Source of the DNA: Verrucomicrobiota bacterium JB023
Lineage (GTDB): Bacteria; Verrucomicrobiota; Verrucomicrobiia; Verrucomicrobiales; Akkermansiaceae
Length of the DNA stretch: 64,000 bases
Assembly: GCA_030673895.1 (NCBI GenBank)
Contig: JAUTCR010000005.1
Location: 248,001 to 312,000 of the forward strand
Direction of reading: 5' to 3'
The position numbers and the translations under genes were made by a program. Numbering within the stretch: the first letter of the stretch is position 1; each line of letters opens with the position of its first letter. The notes beneath the pieces were generated by a model. It did not search any database. It was not told the DNA's origin and saw nothing but the letters and a program-made list of their open reading frames with translations. Positions 18,263 to 27,161 of the stretch are shown here, one piece after another.

Positions 18263-18700
18263 TCATCGCCTTTCAAGAAATGACTTTTGGGATAAATCTA
18301 TAGCATCTTTGTAATATCTTTGATGTTCTTCTGGAACCCGAAAACGCAGTATTTTCTTCGCATCTAGATCTTTATTTTGACTTGTCCCCCATGTTCCTGC
18401 ATCCCCGAAAACCGTTGAAGCATCTCGCGCCGCGTCGAGTAATACATCAACGTTTTCCTGATTTACAACCGAGTAGTCCAAGTAAACTGAACCTTCGCGA
18501 ATCCTCTTCCCTTCATGCCAAAATGCACTTCCCCAGTCCTCGGCACCGATTAGGAAGCAAATCGAACTAAGGCCATTCATATATTGAGCCCGCGGACTAT
18601 CTCTCACTAAAGTCCTGGACTCCAAAAGACTCCAAAACCATGGAATCATGCTCAACAAGACAACACCAACACTCAAAAACAAAAATCTACTAGAATTCAT
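18263..18700 (-). CDS. Small membrane-anchored protein, unknown
   Basis: A 145-residue protein with one N-terminal membrane helix or uncleaved signal (RFLFLSVGVVLLSMIPWFWSL, about residues 5-25) and a soluble remainder rich in aromatic and charged residues. No family is recognised. It lies between the anchored helical-repeat gene and the transglutaminase pseudogene, same strand, 37 nt from the latter. Given its size and its place two genes downstream of the RHS gene, an accessory or immunity-type role is conceivable, but nothing in the sequence proves it. The AT-rich codon use matches the block. Confidence 0.55.
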   Translation of the reverse strand: MNSSRFLFLSVGVVLLSMIPWFWSLLESRTLVRDSPRAQYMNGLSSICFLIGAEDWGSAFWHEGKRIREGSVYLDYSVVNQENVDVLLDAARDASTVFGDAGTWGTSQNKDLDAKKILRFRVPEEHQRYYKDAIDLSQKSFLERR

Positions 18701-18771
18701 TTTATGTATACATAAAAAATATTGCGAAACCGACTATAACTGATAATAGATTAAATTTGAGGCAAGGGGCT

Positions 18772-20424
18772 CTAATCTGCCCCAAATATTTCCCTTACCG
18801 TTTCGATTCGAATCTCGTCGTCAGCTATCGCTTCGCACCACTCCCGCGCTGAATCAGGGTCGGAAAACTGAACAGATTTTGCGATGGCAGAGTACGCGCT
18901 ATCACGTGCCACCCCTTCAGGAACATTGACTACCCATTCAGCAGCAAGCGTAGGCTCCCTGCGGGCCCACCTCTCATAAGCAAGACCAACAGCCTCAGGA
19001 CTACCATAATCACTTTCGGTCACCCACAATACCGCGTCCTTGGGAGATCTACTTCCCAACGACAGTATCACGTTTGCTAGAACTTTATCATCTTCCAAGG
19101 CTAATGCCGAATTTTCCTCATCGCCGACAAGGGAGGACGGGTCGCTCAACGCCCAGGATCGATAGGCACTAGAAATAGCAACATCCTTTAATTCCTCAGG
19201 AATTCTCTCATTTTCTCTCAACGAAGATATCACATCTCCTTCTCCCTTTTCTCCCAAGGAAGCGGCGACCATACTCATATACTTTAATTTTTCACTATCT
19301 GAATTGACACTATTTAGGGCAAAGTCAATGGCATCCCCTGAAGACTCGGTGACCATCTTCGACAAAAACGCTCGAGCTGCAATATCTTTGCCATCGCTCG
19401 ATTTCAAGCCCAAGACCCATTTGCTCGCATCCGATACCGAGAAATTAAAAAGTAACTCACAAAAATATGCATGGGCGTTGTCAGAGGCATTTCCAGGAGG
19501 GAGTTCCTCCAAAAGAGATTCGACGGCTTCAGCATTCTCGCTGTGATTCGCTTCGATCAACGCCAAAAGCGAAGAATTCAAAGCGTGAGAAGTCAGATTA
19601 TTCTCAAAGAGCCATTTGCTGGCCTCTGGAAGAAGGTCACTGGGCCAATTTCTCATCAAATCAGGGGCTAAGGTGGATTTCTGCTCTTGCGATAGGAGCT
19701 TAGTTATTTCTGCTGCCTCAAACGGTCGCTCAACTGCCATCCGAGTTGCCACGAACATCTCGAGGAACCCTGCAGCCTCATCTTCTAATTGACTATTCGA
19801 AATCAAAACTATCACCTCGTCCAAATCAAATTCTGAACTTCTTTCAAATATCATCTGTAGACATTGATTCCGCAGACTCTCATTCTTCACAAGACGTAAG
19901 CCCGACAACACTCTGAGCATATCTCTCTCATCCACAGGTATGAAAAAATTTGGTATAGTCATTCCATGAATATCTGACTCACTCAAAGTCATCACTAATT
20001 GTATCGCTCGCTCGATGCCCTCATCTCGGGAAATCTTAAGAAGTGCACCAGTCACGCCTCTCATCCTTCGTTCACCAGAAGGCAAGCTCAAATAGAAATC
20101 CAAGGCCCCTTGGCCGCCTCTTTCCCGAAGTAGCGAAACCAATTCCATCTCGATACTATCTACTTCAGACGCGTCAAGATTTATATCTTCAATTAATGAG
20201 GAATCAGATTCTTGGCTAGAATTTACGCTTAGACTTTTGGATGTTACGCTCGACTTTTTATCGTTAATGTAATTTACTTCATTTCTCGAAGGTTTCAGGA
20301 TAAAAAATATACCGAGACCCACCCCTGCTCCAGCCAAAAAAATGACGGCAGCACCTAGCAGCTTAGGAAGAATCGGCCTCGGCATGGTATACGCAGTACT
20401 ACGGGTTTTAATGTTCAATGGCAT
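18772..20424 (-). CDS. Membrane-anchored helical-repeat protein, unknown
   Basis: A protein of 550 residues (537 if the ATG at 20385, MPRPILPKLL, is the true start). A membrane helix (~25-48, LLGAAVIFLAGAGVGLGIFFIL) is followed by a Ser/Asp-rich linker and then ~450 residues of short helical repeats of about 30-36 residues. These have the recurrent pattern D-P-x-x-A-x-x-W-V followed by a helix with R-x-x-A, seen most clearly in EPTLAAEWVVNVPEG and SDPDSAREWCEAI near the end. Similar repeat proteins are frequent in Verrucomicrobia; function unknown, likely a periplasmic scaffold. The upstream start overlaps the 3' end of the RHS gene by 17 nt, which suggests translational coupling with it. Confidence 0.65.
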   Translation of the reverse strand: MPLNIKTRSTAYTMPRPILPKLLGAAVIFLAGAGVGLGIFFILKPSRNEVNYINDKKSSVTSKSLSVNSSQESDSSLIEDINLDASEVDSIEMELVSLLRERGGQGALDFYLSLPSGERRMRGVTGALLKISRDEGIERAIQLVMTLSESDIHGMTIPNFFIPVDERDMLRVLSGLRLVKNESLRNQCLQMIFERSSEFDLDEVIVLISNSQLEDEAAGFLEMFVATRMAVERPFEAAEITKLLSQEQKSTLAPDLMRNWPSDLLPEASKWLFENNLTSHALNSSLLALIEANHSENAEAVESLLEELPPGNASDNAHAYFCELLFNFSVSDASKWVLGLKSSDGKDIAARAFLSKMVTESSGDAIDFALNSVNSDSEKLKYMSMVAASLGEKGEGDVISSLRENERIPEELKDVAISSAYRSWALSDPSSLVGDEENSALALEDDKVLANVILSLGSRSPKDAVLWVTESDYGSPEAVGLAYERWARREPTLAAEWVVNVPEGVARDSAYSAIAKSVQFSDPDSAREWCEAIADDEIRIETVREIFGAD

Positions 20425-21691
20425 CGCCTAGAATCGCGGGAGTATATCCAACAAACGCTCCACCTTGATAAGCAGTATGCGCAGGGGAATAAACGAATCC
20501 ATTTCCGTAATCTAGATACCATAACCTATACACCTCCTCTCTATATCCTCTTGCCTTATATAGGCCAGGTTTATCAGGAGCTGAAACCGTAACAGTAATT
20601 CCATGAGTCTGCCCTGCAGCCTCACTAATCCCAATACTCACAGTTTCAAAGAAATTAACACTTGCATTTGAACCTTTGGACTTCGAGGTCGATGAACTCA
20701 TGGTAATACTATCCCCCCTTGGAATTGGTTGCTCAATCTGAGCAATATCCTCGCGCTTAAACTCATAGCCATATTTCCGAGGATAAGACCACGGATCTTG
20801 ATCTGTTGGCCAACCGCCACCAGTATGATTGGTAGTAGTAACGAGTGGATGGTCATCACGAGCATTCCAAAACTCTTTGTATTGTTCCCAACCTGCGGGA
20901 GCAAAAAGAGGATCATCCAACGGGTCAACAATTTGACCTGCCAAACCATCGGGATCTACAATTCCCAATGGATTTCCGCTTACATATTCGAAATTATTCG
21001 GACCGTCAGGAAAGCCCAAGGGATCTGCTGAATTCCAACGTAGCCGTGAGGCCGAATAACTTCGATGCTTAAAGACAAAGCCATCAATCGCCTCAACATA
21101 AGGCTTTCCGGTGAATAGGCCTCGACTCATTCCCTCGCCGAAAGCACTCGAATTCATGGCCTTGTTACCAATAGATAAAGTCGTGCCTAACATATCGAAG
21201 ACAGACACCTGCTCTCCAACCAGTACAGGAACACCTCCCACTCTATGCTCTTCGTTCGCATGAACATCTTCACCGCGAGAAACTATAGCCAAACCATCCC
21301 AAGCAATTGTTTTAAGATTTCCGCCCGAACTAGTTCCCACTAGCTGACCTTCGGCATTATAGAAAAGCTCCGTACTCTCCCTTCCGTCCTTAACACGGAT
21401 AACTTTATCTGCAAATTGATAATATAACTTACGAATAACTTGATCCTCTTCTGTTTCAGCAATAAGACGTCCGGCCTCATCGTAGAGGTACTGTATTTGA
21501 CTCGCATTGAGAACGCTCTCTTTAAGGAGGTTTCCGTCGTAGTCAAACCGAGTCACTTGTTCTCCGATTCGCTTCTCTACGACATTCCCAGAGGCATCGT
21601 AGACGTATTTCTCTGATGAGATAGCTGCGCACAGGCTTGCTGAGGCAGCGACGCTTGCTCCGAGAGCAAGGGCTATTGGTTTTCTTTTCAT
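20408..21691 (-). CDS. Secreted RHS core-domain protein with unique C-terminus
   Basis: I start at the ATG at 21691 (MKRKPIALALGASVAASASL), a clear signal peptide; the longer open frame upstream is an out-of-frame overlap with the other RHS gene. The 427-residue protein has three to four YD repeats (KYVYDASGNVV, TRFDYDGNLL, QYLYDEAGRLI, ELFYNAEGQLV), then the RHS-associated core motif (RLRWNSADPLGFPDG with NPLGIVDPDGLA, ~270-315). The last ~115 residues (after IVDPLDDP) are unlike the rest and carry no toxin motif I recognise. In RHS proteins the core releases a variable C-terminal domain that is often toxic. It lies 43 nt downstream of the large YD-repeat gene, so the pair looks like one RHS protein split in two. 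Confidence 0.8.
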   Translation of the reverse strand: MKRKPIALALGASVAASASLCAAISSEKYVYDASGNVVEKRIGEQVTRFDYDGNLLKESVLNASQIQYLYDEAGRLIAETEEDQVIRKLYYQFADKVIRVKDGRESTELFYNAEGQLVGTSSGGNLKTIAWDGLAIVSRGEDVHANEEHRVGGVPVLVGEQVSVFDMLGTTLSIGNKAMNSSAFGEGMSRGLFTGKPYVEAIDGFVFKHRSYSASRLRWNSADPLGFPDGPNNFEYVSGNPLGIVDPDGLAGQIVDPLDDPLFAPAGWEQYKEFWNARDDHPLVTTTNHTGGGWPTDQDPWSYPRKYGYEFKREDIAQIEQPIPRGDSITMSSSTSKSKGSNASVNFFETVSIGISEAAGQTHGITVTVSAPDKPGLYKARGYREEVYRLWYLDYGNGFVYSPAHTAYQGGAFVGYTPAILGDAIEH

Positions 21692-21734
21692 TTTATAGTG
21701 TTTCTTCTTTTTGGTTATTTCTGACGAGGAAACT

Positions 21735-24287
21735 TCAGTTCTCGGGGGCTTTGTCGCCCGCCGATTTTGCCGTCTGCGCGATTTCCCGCTTTTCAACAGC
21801 GGTGAGACGTCCCAGTTGATCGTATTGATATTCGTGGAGGACTCCATCAAGGACGCGACTGGCGAGCTTGCCATCGTCTCCCCACTCATAAGTGACATCT
21901 TTGATGACCTGGCCTTTGTCGTCTTTGGCAAGGATGGACGCGGGGCGTCCGTCGGGGTGATGGCCGTAGTCAATGGTCCAACCATTCGCAAAGCGCTTGC
22001 GAGCGAGCTGGCGGGACTTCGGGCCATATTCATACCAAATTTTCTGCTCCCCATTGACGAAGATTCCAGAGTAGCGTCCGAGAAGGTCGTATTGATAGCG
22101 AGTTTCCTGTAGGCGGTGTTCAAGGTCGTCCCCATTTTGGTAGACCGCAACCATGGCCTTACGACTGCCAGGAGTGTATTCCCACTTCACGAGGGTCCAG
22201 ACTCCGCCGGGGATGTCGTTGCGTTCACTGGTCTTGCGATCAAGAGCGTCCCACGTGTAGGTGGTCTTGACTCCTTGGGAAGTGGTGGCGACGAAAATAC
22301 GACCGTACCTGTCATATTGGTAGTCGATGGTTTCGCCCTTGCCGTAATCGATCTGACTCAATTGGCCTTCTCGATTATAACGATACTGAATATCCTGCTC
22401 GCCGGTTTTGCGCCGGGTGAGTCGTCCGGTTTGATCGTAGGCCATCGATAAAGGCTTCACCCCCTCGGTCTCCACTTCGGAAACGCGTCCGAAAGCATCG
22501 CGCTCGAACTCAGCGACCACCCCACGGCCATCTTTCCAGCCAGCGAGTTGACCTAGCTCGTCATGTTGATACTCGGTGGTGTTTCCCAAGGGATCGACCT
22601 CCTTCTTCACGTTGCCCTTGGCATCCAACTGATAGCTGCTCGACTTGCCATCCGCACGAATCCTCTTCACGACTTCACCGTCCATTCCGGCGAGCTTCTC
22701 GCGCTCGATCTTTTGCCACATTTCGCCATCCCGATTGAGCTGTGCCAGCATCCCGGACTCATCGTATTGGTAGTCCCACTTCGTCCCGCCCTGTTGAGCG
22801 GATGCGAGGCGATTCTCTCCCGTGTATTCATAAATGGTCTCACTGCCATCGAGATGAATCCTCTTCACCACGCGATTGAACTCATCGCGCTCAATACTGC
22901 GCTGATAGCCCATGGGCCATTTCTCAACCACAAGCTGACCAAGGTCATCATACTCATACTCATAGACCGCACCATCGAGAGTCTGGTAGCGCGTCACCTG
23001 CCCCGCCTCATTGTAGCGAATCCGAATGGAATCCCCGAGCGCGTTGGTGATCACACTGGGCTTTTGAGAGTCGCCTTTATACTCAAACTTCTGGTTCAGC
23101 TCCGCCAGACGATAGACCGCAGCCAGACGCCCTTGGTCATCATATTCGTAGCGTAGGGGAGCAGACCCAGGCACCTTGCGGGTCTTCACCCGCCCTTCCT
23201 CATCATAAGTCAAACTCACCGCCTCCCGCCCCCGCGGGTCGCGCACACTCTCTAGACGACCATACTCTTCCCCCCTCACCCCATAGAACCGAGTGACCTC
23301 GCCGCCATCCCGGTTCTTGATGACCATTTTCTGCGTTCTGGGATTATAGACAAAGCCATCCGTGAAGTCAGCGGGGTCGGTGCGGGACAAGTTAATGCCC
23401 TCTTTGGAAATCCCGTAGCGATAACTGTAGTGAGCGTCCTGGGCCAAGAACCAGCCCGCGCCTTCCTGGGGAAGCTTCCAATCAACATCGGACTGCCAGG
23501 CCCCGTCACGCCCTCCCCAAACATAGCTCAGCTCATCTCCGCCCGGAAAACCGATGGAGGAAATGAGAAAGTCCTCATTGTAGGAAAAATTCACCGCCTG
23601 ATACCCCGTGGTGCTCGCTTGCCACTGAGCGAGCAAATCCTGCTCTCCTCCATACTGAAAGCGATGGGTGACCGGCCCAATGACCACCTCTTCGGGCTGC
23701 CCCAAGTCGTTCTCCTTTGCGGTCAACAAAGTGACCTCTCGCGATTCGGTCTGCTGATAGATTCTCGAAACCAGAATGCCTGAAGTCTCAAAGATCAAGT
23801 GCCGCCCCGACGGGGAACGCAGCGAACGTAACGCTCCTTGCTCATAACGATAGCGCCAACCATCCGACGACAGAAAATCATAGCTCAGGGGCGCACGCTC
23901 CACCGCCACCCAGTCTTCTTCGACCTCTTCCGGTTCCGTTTTGAGAATCTCGCCGCGCTTAAAAACGGTCCGACGCCCTCCCGGCTGCACCCACAACACT
24001 TCCTCCCGGCCTTCGGGAACGACATAGCTTTCCAGCTGACTGATTTTATACTCGCTCATGGGATCGTCCACCCGCAGCGAATGCTCCAAATAAATTGGAA
24101 AAGCGAACTCTGGAGAACCTGAGAGACTTCCGAGATAGAAACTCTGGTCTAGCCCGCCATCAATCCCCAAGGAGCCCAGCGACATCTTAGGTTTCTCCCA
24201 GGAAGGAGCAGCGAAGAGATTCCCTGCAAACACAAGAAAAATGATAAGTTGCAACGGCACTAGACAATGAACCTTCATCATATTCAC
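21735..24287 (-). CDS. Large secreted YD-repeat (RHS) shell protein
   Basis: An 850-residue protein with an N-terminal signal (CLVPLQLIIFLVFAGNLFA). An N-terminal beta region (~25-330) is followed by around 18 YD repeats (G-x-x-x-x-x-YDxxGR pattern: YEYDDQGRLAAV, YEYDDLGQLVV, YQYDELGQLA, YRYNREGQL, YQYDRYGRIFV, YQYDLLGRYSG and others). These build the closed beta cocoon known from RHS/teneurin/TcC proteins. It ends after a last YD repeat (HEYQYDQLGRLTAV) with no core or toxin domain, which the next gene supplies with its own signal peptide. GC content is higher here than in the genes downstream of it. It is the first gene of the minus-strand block; AT-rich DNA upstream probably carries its promoter. 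Confidence 0.85.
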   Translation of the reverse strand: MNMMKVHCLVPLQLIIFLVFAGNLFAAPSWEKPKMSLGSLGIDGGLDQSFYLGSLSGSPEFAFPIYLEHSLRVDDPMSEYKISQLESYVVPEGREEVLWVQPGGRRTVFKRGEILKTEPEEVEEDWVAVERAPLSYDFLSSDGWRYRYEQGALRSLRSPSGRHLIFETSGILVSRIYQQTESREVTLLTAKENDLGQPEEVVIGPVTHRFQYGGEQDLLAQWQASTTGYQAVNFSYNEDFLISSIGFPGGDELSYVWGGRDGAWQSDVDWKLPQEGAGWFLAQDAHYSYRYGISKEGINLSRTDPADFTDGFVYNPRTQKMVIKNRDGGEVTRFYGVRGEEYGRLESVRDPRGREAVSLTYDEEGRVKTRKVPGSAPLRYEYDDQGRLAAVYRLAELNQKFEYKGDSQKPSVITNALGDSIRIRYNEAGQVTRYQTLDGAVYEYEYDDLGQLVVEKWPMGYQRSIERDEFNRVVKRIHLDGSETIYEYTGENRLASAQQGGTKWDYQYDESGMLAQLNRDGEMWQKIEREKLAGMDGEVVKRIRADGKSSSYQLDAKGNVKKEVDPLGNTTEYQHDELGQLAGWKDGRGVVAEFERDAFGRVSEVETEGVKPLSMAYDQTGRLTRRKTGEQDIQYRYNREGQLSQIDYGKGETIDYQYDRYGRIFVATTSQGVKTTYTWDALDRKTSERNDIPGGVWTLVKWEYTPGSRKAMVAVYQNGDDLEHRLQETRYQYDLLGRYSGIFVNGEQKIWYEYGPKSRQLARKRFANGWTIDYGHHPDGRPASILAKDDKGQVIKDVTYEWGDDGKLASRVLDGVLHEYQYDQLGRLTAVEKREIAQTAKSAGDKAPEN

Positions 24288-24863
24288 CAGCCTCCCCTAT
24301 ATCGATTCCTCTTTACTGAGAACCGTTTGAGATGACTAAAAACCATCTATACTCACAGAACTCATCTGACGAGACATTTCTCTCAAAAACCGATATTAAT
24401 TTTCACGCCATTACATATAGCACATTCTCGCAATAATTATACGAAAACGAAACAAAACTGATCCCGGTCATTCTTTGTTATCCTTTTAGGAAAGGACTCG
24501 GAAGACAGTCGAGAGCTAGGAAAATCTATTGACTTCCTGCTCATCAACTAATTACGAAATCTCTCGTTAATAACGATCACCGGAATGGATGAAGCGGAAC
24601 GCTCTCCAAGTCATGAGAGCTTATGGATTCGGAATTGGCTACCTCTGGCTTAGACCGTTTCTCAAAGTCTCTTCGCCTATCGGGTATTTGCCCAATTTTG
24701 GTGGTCAGCTTTCTACGAAAGAAGCTACCCGGGTTCCGGACAGCTTGACCCGATGGCTGCGTTACTCGTCGGTCATTGGTCCCGACCAACTGCCTCCTCG
24801 CGCCTTGCCCTCGGAAAAAGCTGTCTCGGCGATAAACGAACTAACTTTTCAGAAGCGGTCTAA
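24288..24863. other. AT-rich intergenic region upstream of the RHS gene
   Basis: No convincing gene. The first ~260 nt are AT-rich and contain a perfect minus-strand TATAAT (24441 down to 24436), a candidate -10 for the RHS block, but no good -35 at 17 nt. The right half (24589-24863) is GC-richer and holds only an unrecognised open frame that runs into the insertion sequence. Confidence 0.4.
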
Positions 24864-24881
24864 TTCTACTTAGTTAAATTT
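24864..24881 (+). repeat. Left terminal inverted repeat of the IS701 element
   Basis: TTCTACTTAGTTAAATTT, the exact reverse complement of the right end, directly preceded by the CTAA target duplication. Confidence 0.93.
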
Positions 24882-24914
24882 GAAAGAACGTCTGCCCCGC
24901 TACCGTTGTAGAGG

Positions 24915-26366
24915 GTGACGCCACAAGACGAGAACCCAAACAAACTGCAGTCGCCCCGACGTCAGGTGCTGCAAAAAAAAAAAGATGACGCCACCGCCCT
25001 GAGGTCTGTGGCACGGTTGTTCATGGACTTTTGCCGACACTACGAACATCACTTCGTTCAACGCGGGATGAACAGTGTGGAGCATGCCCGCCATTACCTC
25101 TCGGGACTCCTCGGCAAGCAAAGGCGCAAGAACATTGAAACCATAAATAACGATGTTTCTAGTAGCGACTATCAGGGCATGGAGCAGTTCATCAGCTCCT
25201 CCCCGTGGTGCTACCGCGGACTGATGAAGCAAGTCGCCCGTGATGCCGGCCGGATGATGAGCTGCCCGAAACAAACCGGACTCTTCATCGACGAAACCAG
25301 TTTTCTCAAGAAAGGAAAATCCTCGGTCGGGGTGCAGCGGCAATGGTCGGGCCGGGCTGGCAAAATCGAGAACTGCCAGGTCGCCGTCTTTGCCAGCCTG
25401 GGAGACGGCAAGCGCATGGCCTTGACCGACTTCCGTTTGTTTTTACCCGAGAGCTGGGCCGAAGACCCGGCCCGTTGCGACAAGGCCAAGGTTCCTGAAA
25501 ACGAGCGCCGCCATCGGGCCAAGTGGGAACTCGCCCTTGAGATGATCAAGGAAGCCCGGGCCAACGGACTCGGATTCGGCTGGGTCGGAGTCGACAGCCT
25601 TTATGGGAGTAACGCCCGCTTTCTCAACGAGCTTGAGGATCTCGGCGAGCACTTTGTGGCCGACATTAACAAGACCACCAAAGTCTGGACCAGCGAACCT
25701 CAACTCGAAAAGCCCGGCCCCTCAACCGGAGGTCGTCCCCGCAAGCACGCGAGGCTACACCCCCGCAACGCCGCCCAGTACGTCAGCGTGGAAGAGCTCG
25801 CGCGAGCGGAGTTTGAAACAGGACACCGGCAAGTGAGCTATCGCCAAGGAACGAAGGGAGCCTTGACCACCCGCTTCATGAGCCGGGACGTGTGGTGTTG
25901 GGAACGCGGCTGGCCCCGGGCTCGGAAGCGTCGTCTGCTCATCCGGCAAGATGCAGACGGGAGCTTCAAGTGGACCCTGACCAGCCTACCGCCAGAAGGG
26001 GGAGCCAGACGAGATGCCTGGTTGCAGGGACAGCGGTTTTGGATTGAGCACGCCTTTCACGAAGCGAAGAGCCAGCTGGGAATGGCCCAATATCAGGTGC
26101 GGGTCTGGAAGGGCTGGCATCATCACATGGCCTTGGTCTGCCTGGCCTTTTTGTTTACAGAAAAGACCCGTGATCTCACCCGCGCAGAGCAGCCCCTGTT
26201 GGGTGCCCGGGACATCACCGAGCTTCTTGATTACTATCTTCCACGAAAGAACAGGAGTGAAGCCGAGCTTCTTGCCCAGATTCAAGAACGCCACCGGCTC
26301 CGACAGCTCGACATTGACCGGCGAGCCAAACATTCCACAGGTCTCCCAAAAAATTTAACTAAGTAG
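24915..26366 (+). CDS. IS701-family DDE transposase
   Basis: Catalyses cut-and-paste transposition of the surrounding element. The 483-residue protein has the family signature FIDETSFLKKGKSSVGVQRQ (~115-134, first catalytic Asp), GWVGVDSLYG (~221-230, second Asp) and FWIEHAFHEAKSQLG (~374-388, catalytic Glu), each at the expected distance. The start is GTG at 24915; a later ATG at 25023 (MDFCRHYEHH) is an alternative. A run of about eleven adenines near 24973-24983, at codons 20-23, is a possible slippage site but lies very early in the gene. No frameshift or stop interrupts it, so it appears functional. Confidence 0.93.
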   Translation: MTPQDENPNKLQSPRRQVLQKKKDDATALRSVARLFMDFCRHYEHHFVQRGMNSVEHARHYLSGLLGKQRRKNIETINNDVSSSDYQGMEQFISSSPWCYRGLMKQVARDAGRMMSCPKQTGLFIDETSFLKKGKSSVGVQRQWSGRAGKIENCQVAVFASLGDGKRMALTDFRLFLPESWAEDPARCDKAKVPENERRHRAKWELALEMIKEARANGLGFGWVGVDSLYGSNARFLNELEDLGEHFVADINKTTKVWTSEPQLEKPGPSTGGRPRKHARLHPRNAAQYVSVEELARAEFETGHRQVSYRQGTKGALTTRFMSRDVWCWERGWPRARKRRLLIRQDADGSFKWTLTSLPPEGGARRDAWLQGQRFWIEHAFHEAKSQLGMAQYQVRVWKGWHHHMALVCLAFLFTEKTRDLTRAEQPLLGARDITELLDYYLPRKNRSEAELLAQIQERHRLRQLDIDRRAKHSTGLPKNLTK

Positions 26367-26368
26367 AA
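26351..26368 (-). repeat. Right terminal inverted repeat of the IS701 element
   Basis: AAATTTAACTAAGTAGAA, matching the left end perfectly and followed by the CTAA target duplication. It contains the transposase stop codon (TAG, 26364-26366). Confidence 0.93.
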
Positions 26369-26628
26369 CTAAAGGGGCACTAGATAGGCAGGCTCGTCGC
26401 GTATCGACGCTTCCTCTAGCATTCGGCGACATATTCGAGCAGCGCGCCACGAGGGTGAGAGGCCCGCTGCGTCATGCCCGCCGCTCGCCAACCTTGGTTG
26501 TCGGAACAAATAAAGCCGCTCCTCTACCGACAAGAAAAGCCCGCCACTCTCAGACGGAGCCAAATGGGCTCGGATTAAGCAGGCCAAGTCAAATACGCGG
26601 GAACAGCGAGCTGCTCCCTCGACCGTCT

Positions 26629-27024
26629 CTAACTGCGAAGTCGGACCTTCTCGGCACAATAGGGGCAATCGAGGTTGCGCCGATAAAATCCCAGGGTGAG
26701 AGCCACCCTTGTTTTGTGACTACCACAGATATGCTTGGTCCGCGGCTTCACGAGTGCTCTCCCTGCGGTCAACAAGGGGGCCCGGCATAAGGGACAAATG
26801 ACTCTGGAACCATTCAGCAAAACAATGATTGAGGAAAAGATAGCAGCTCCCACCAAGACGATACAGGAGCGGATCAGCCATGAATCAACCCTTCCTTGGT
26901 TGAAGATGATCCAGAACATCAGGATCGCTCCAAAAAGCAATCCAAAGCGCATAACAAGAAACGCCCAACCAGTCACCATATACTTCCCCAGAGGGAGAGT
27001 ACCTCTCTTACGAGCACCTCTCAT
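26629..27024 (-). CDS. Small membrane protein with zinc-ribbon motifs
   Basis: A 131-residue protein with two hydrophobic segments (~residues 17-41 and 50-70) followed by a soluble C-terminus carrying two CxxC pairs, CPLCRAPLL (~77) and CPYCAEKV (~120), spaced like a zinc ribbon. The segment between them contains CGSHKT. The membrane-plus-zinc-ribbon layout suggests a cytoplasmic metal-binding tail on an inner-membrane protein; function unknown. It is on the same strand as the DUF3592 gene 137 nt upstream. The IS lies 256 nt beyond its 3' end and does not disrupt it. Confidence 0.7.
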   Translation of the reverse strand: MRGARKRGTLPLGKYMVTGWAFLVMRFGLLFGAILMFWIIFNQGRVDSWLIRSCIVLVGAAIFSSIIVLLNGSRVICPLCRAPLLTAGRALVKPRTKHICGSHKTRVALTLGFYRRNLDCPYCAEKVRLRS

Positions 27025-27161
27025 CGCCTTAACTCTTTACACTACGTGGACTGGCTAACGCCTTTACTGAAAATTCTTTTCCAACCGGCATACTGGAAGA
27101 GGAATCGAGTCCCCTTCCGAGAAATTTTTTGTAAACGTCGAACAGTCTTTTCAATGGTTTT

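Larger units (their letters stand above)
24864..26368 (+). mobile_element. Complete IS701-family insertion sequence
   Basis: The element is 1505 bp. Its ends are perfect 18-bp inverted repeats (24864-24881 and 26351-26368) and it is flanked on both sides by CTAA (24860-24863 and 26369-26372), the 4-bp YTAR-type target duplication typical of IS701. One intact transposase gene fills it, and its stop codon lies inside the right end. Perfect ends, target duplication and an intact gene suggest a recent insertion and possibly an active copy. Confidence 0.93.

Noticed and set aside
21692-22150. N-terminal 153 codons of the longest frame for the RHS core protein
   Set aside because: They overlap the large YD-repeat gene out of frame, and a signal peptide begins at 21691.
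24577-24789. Small minus-strand open frame left of the IS
   Set aside because: Overlaps another open frame, no start context, no recognisable sequence; treated as non-coding.
26369-26668. Minus-strand 99-codon frame right of the IS
   Set aside because: It ends in the target duplication and its start overlaps the zinc-ribbon gene in another frame; no features.
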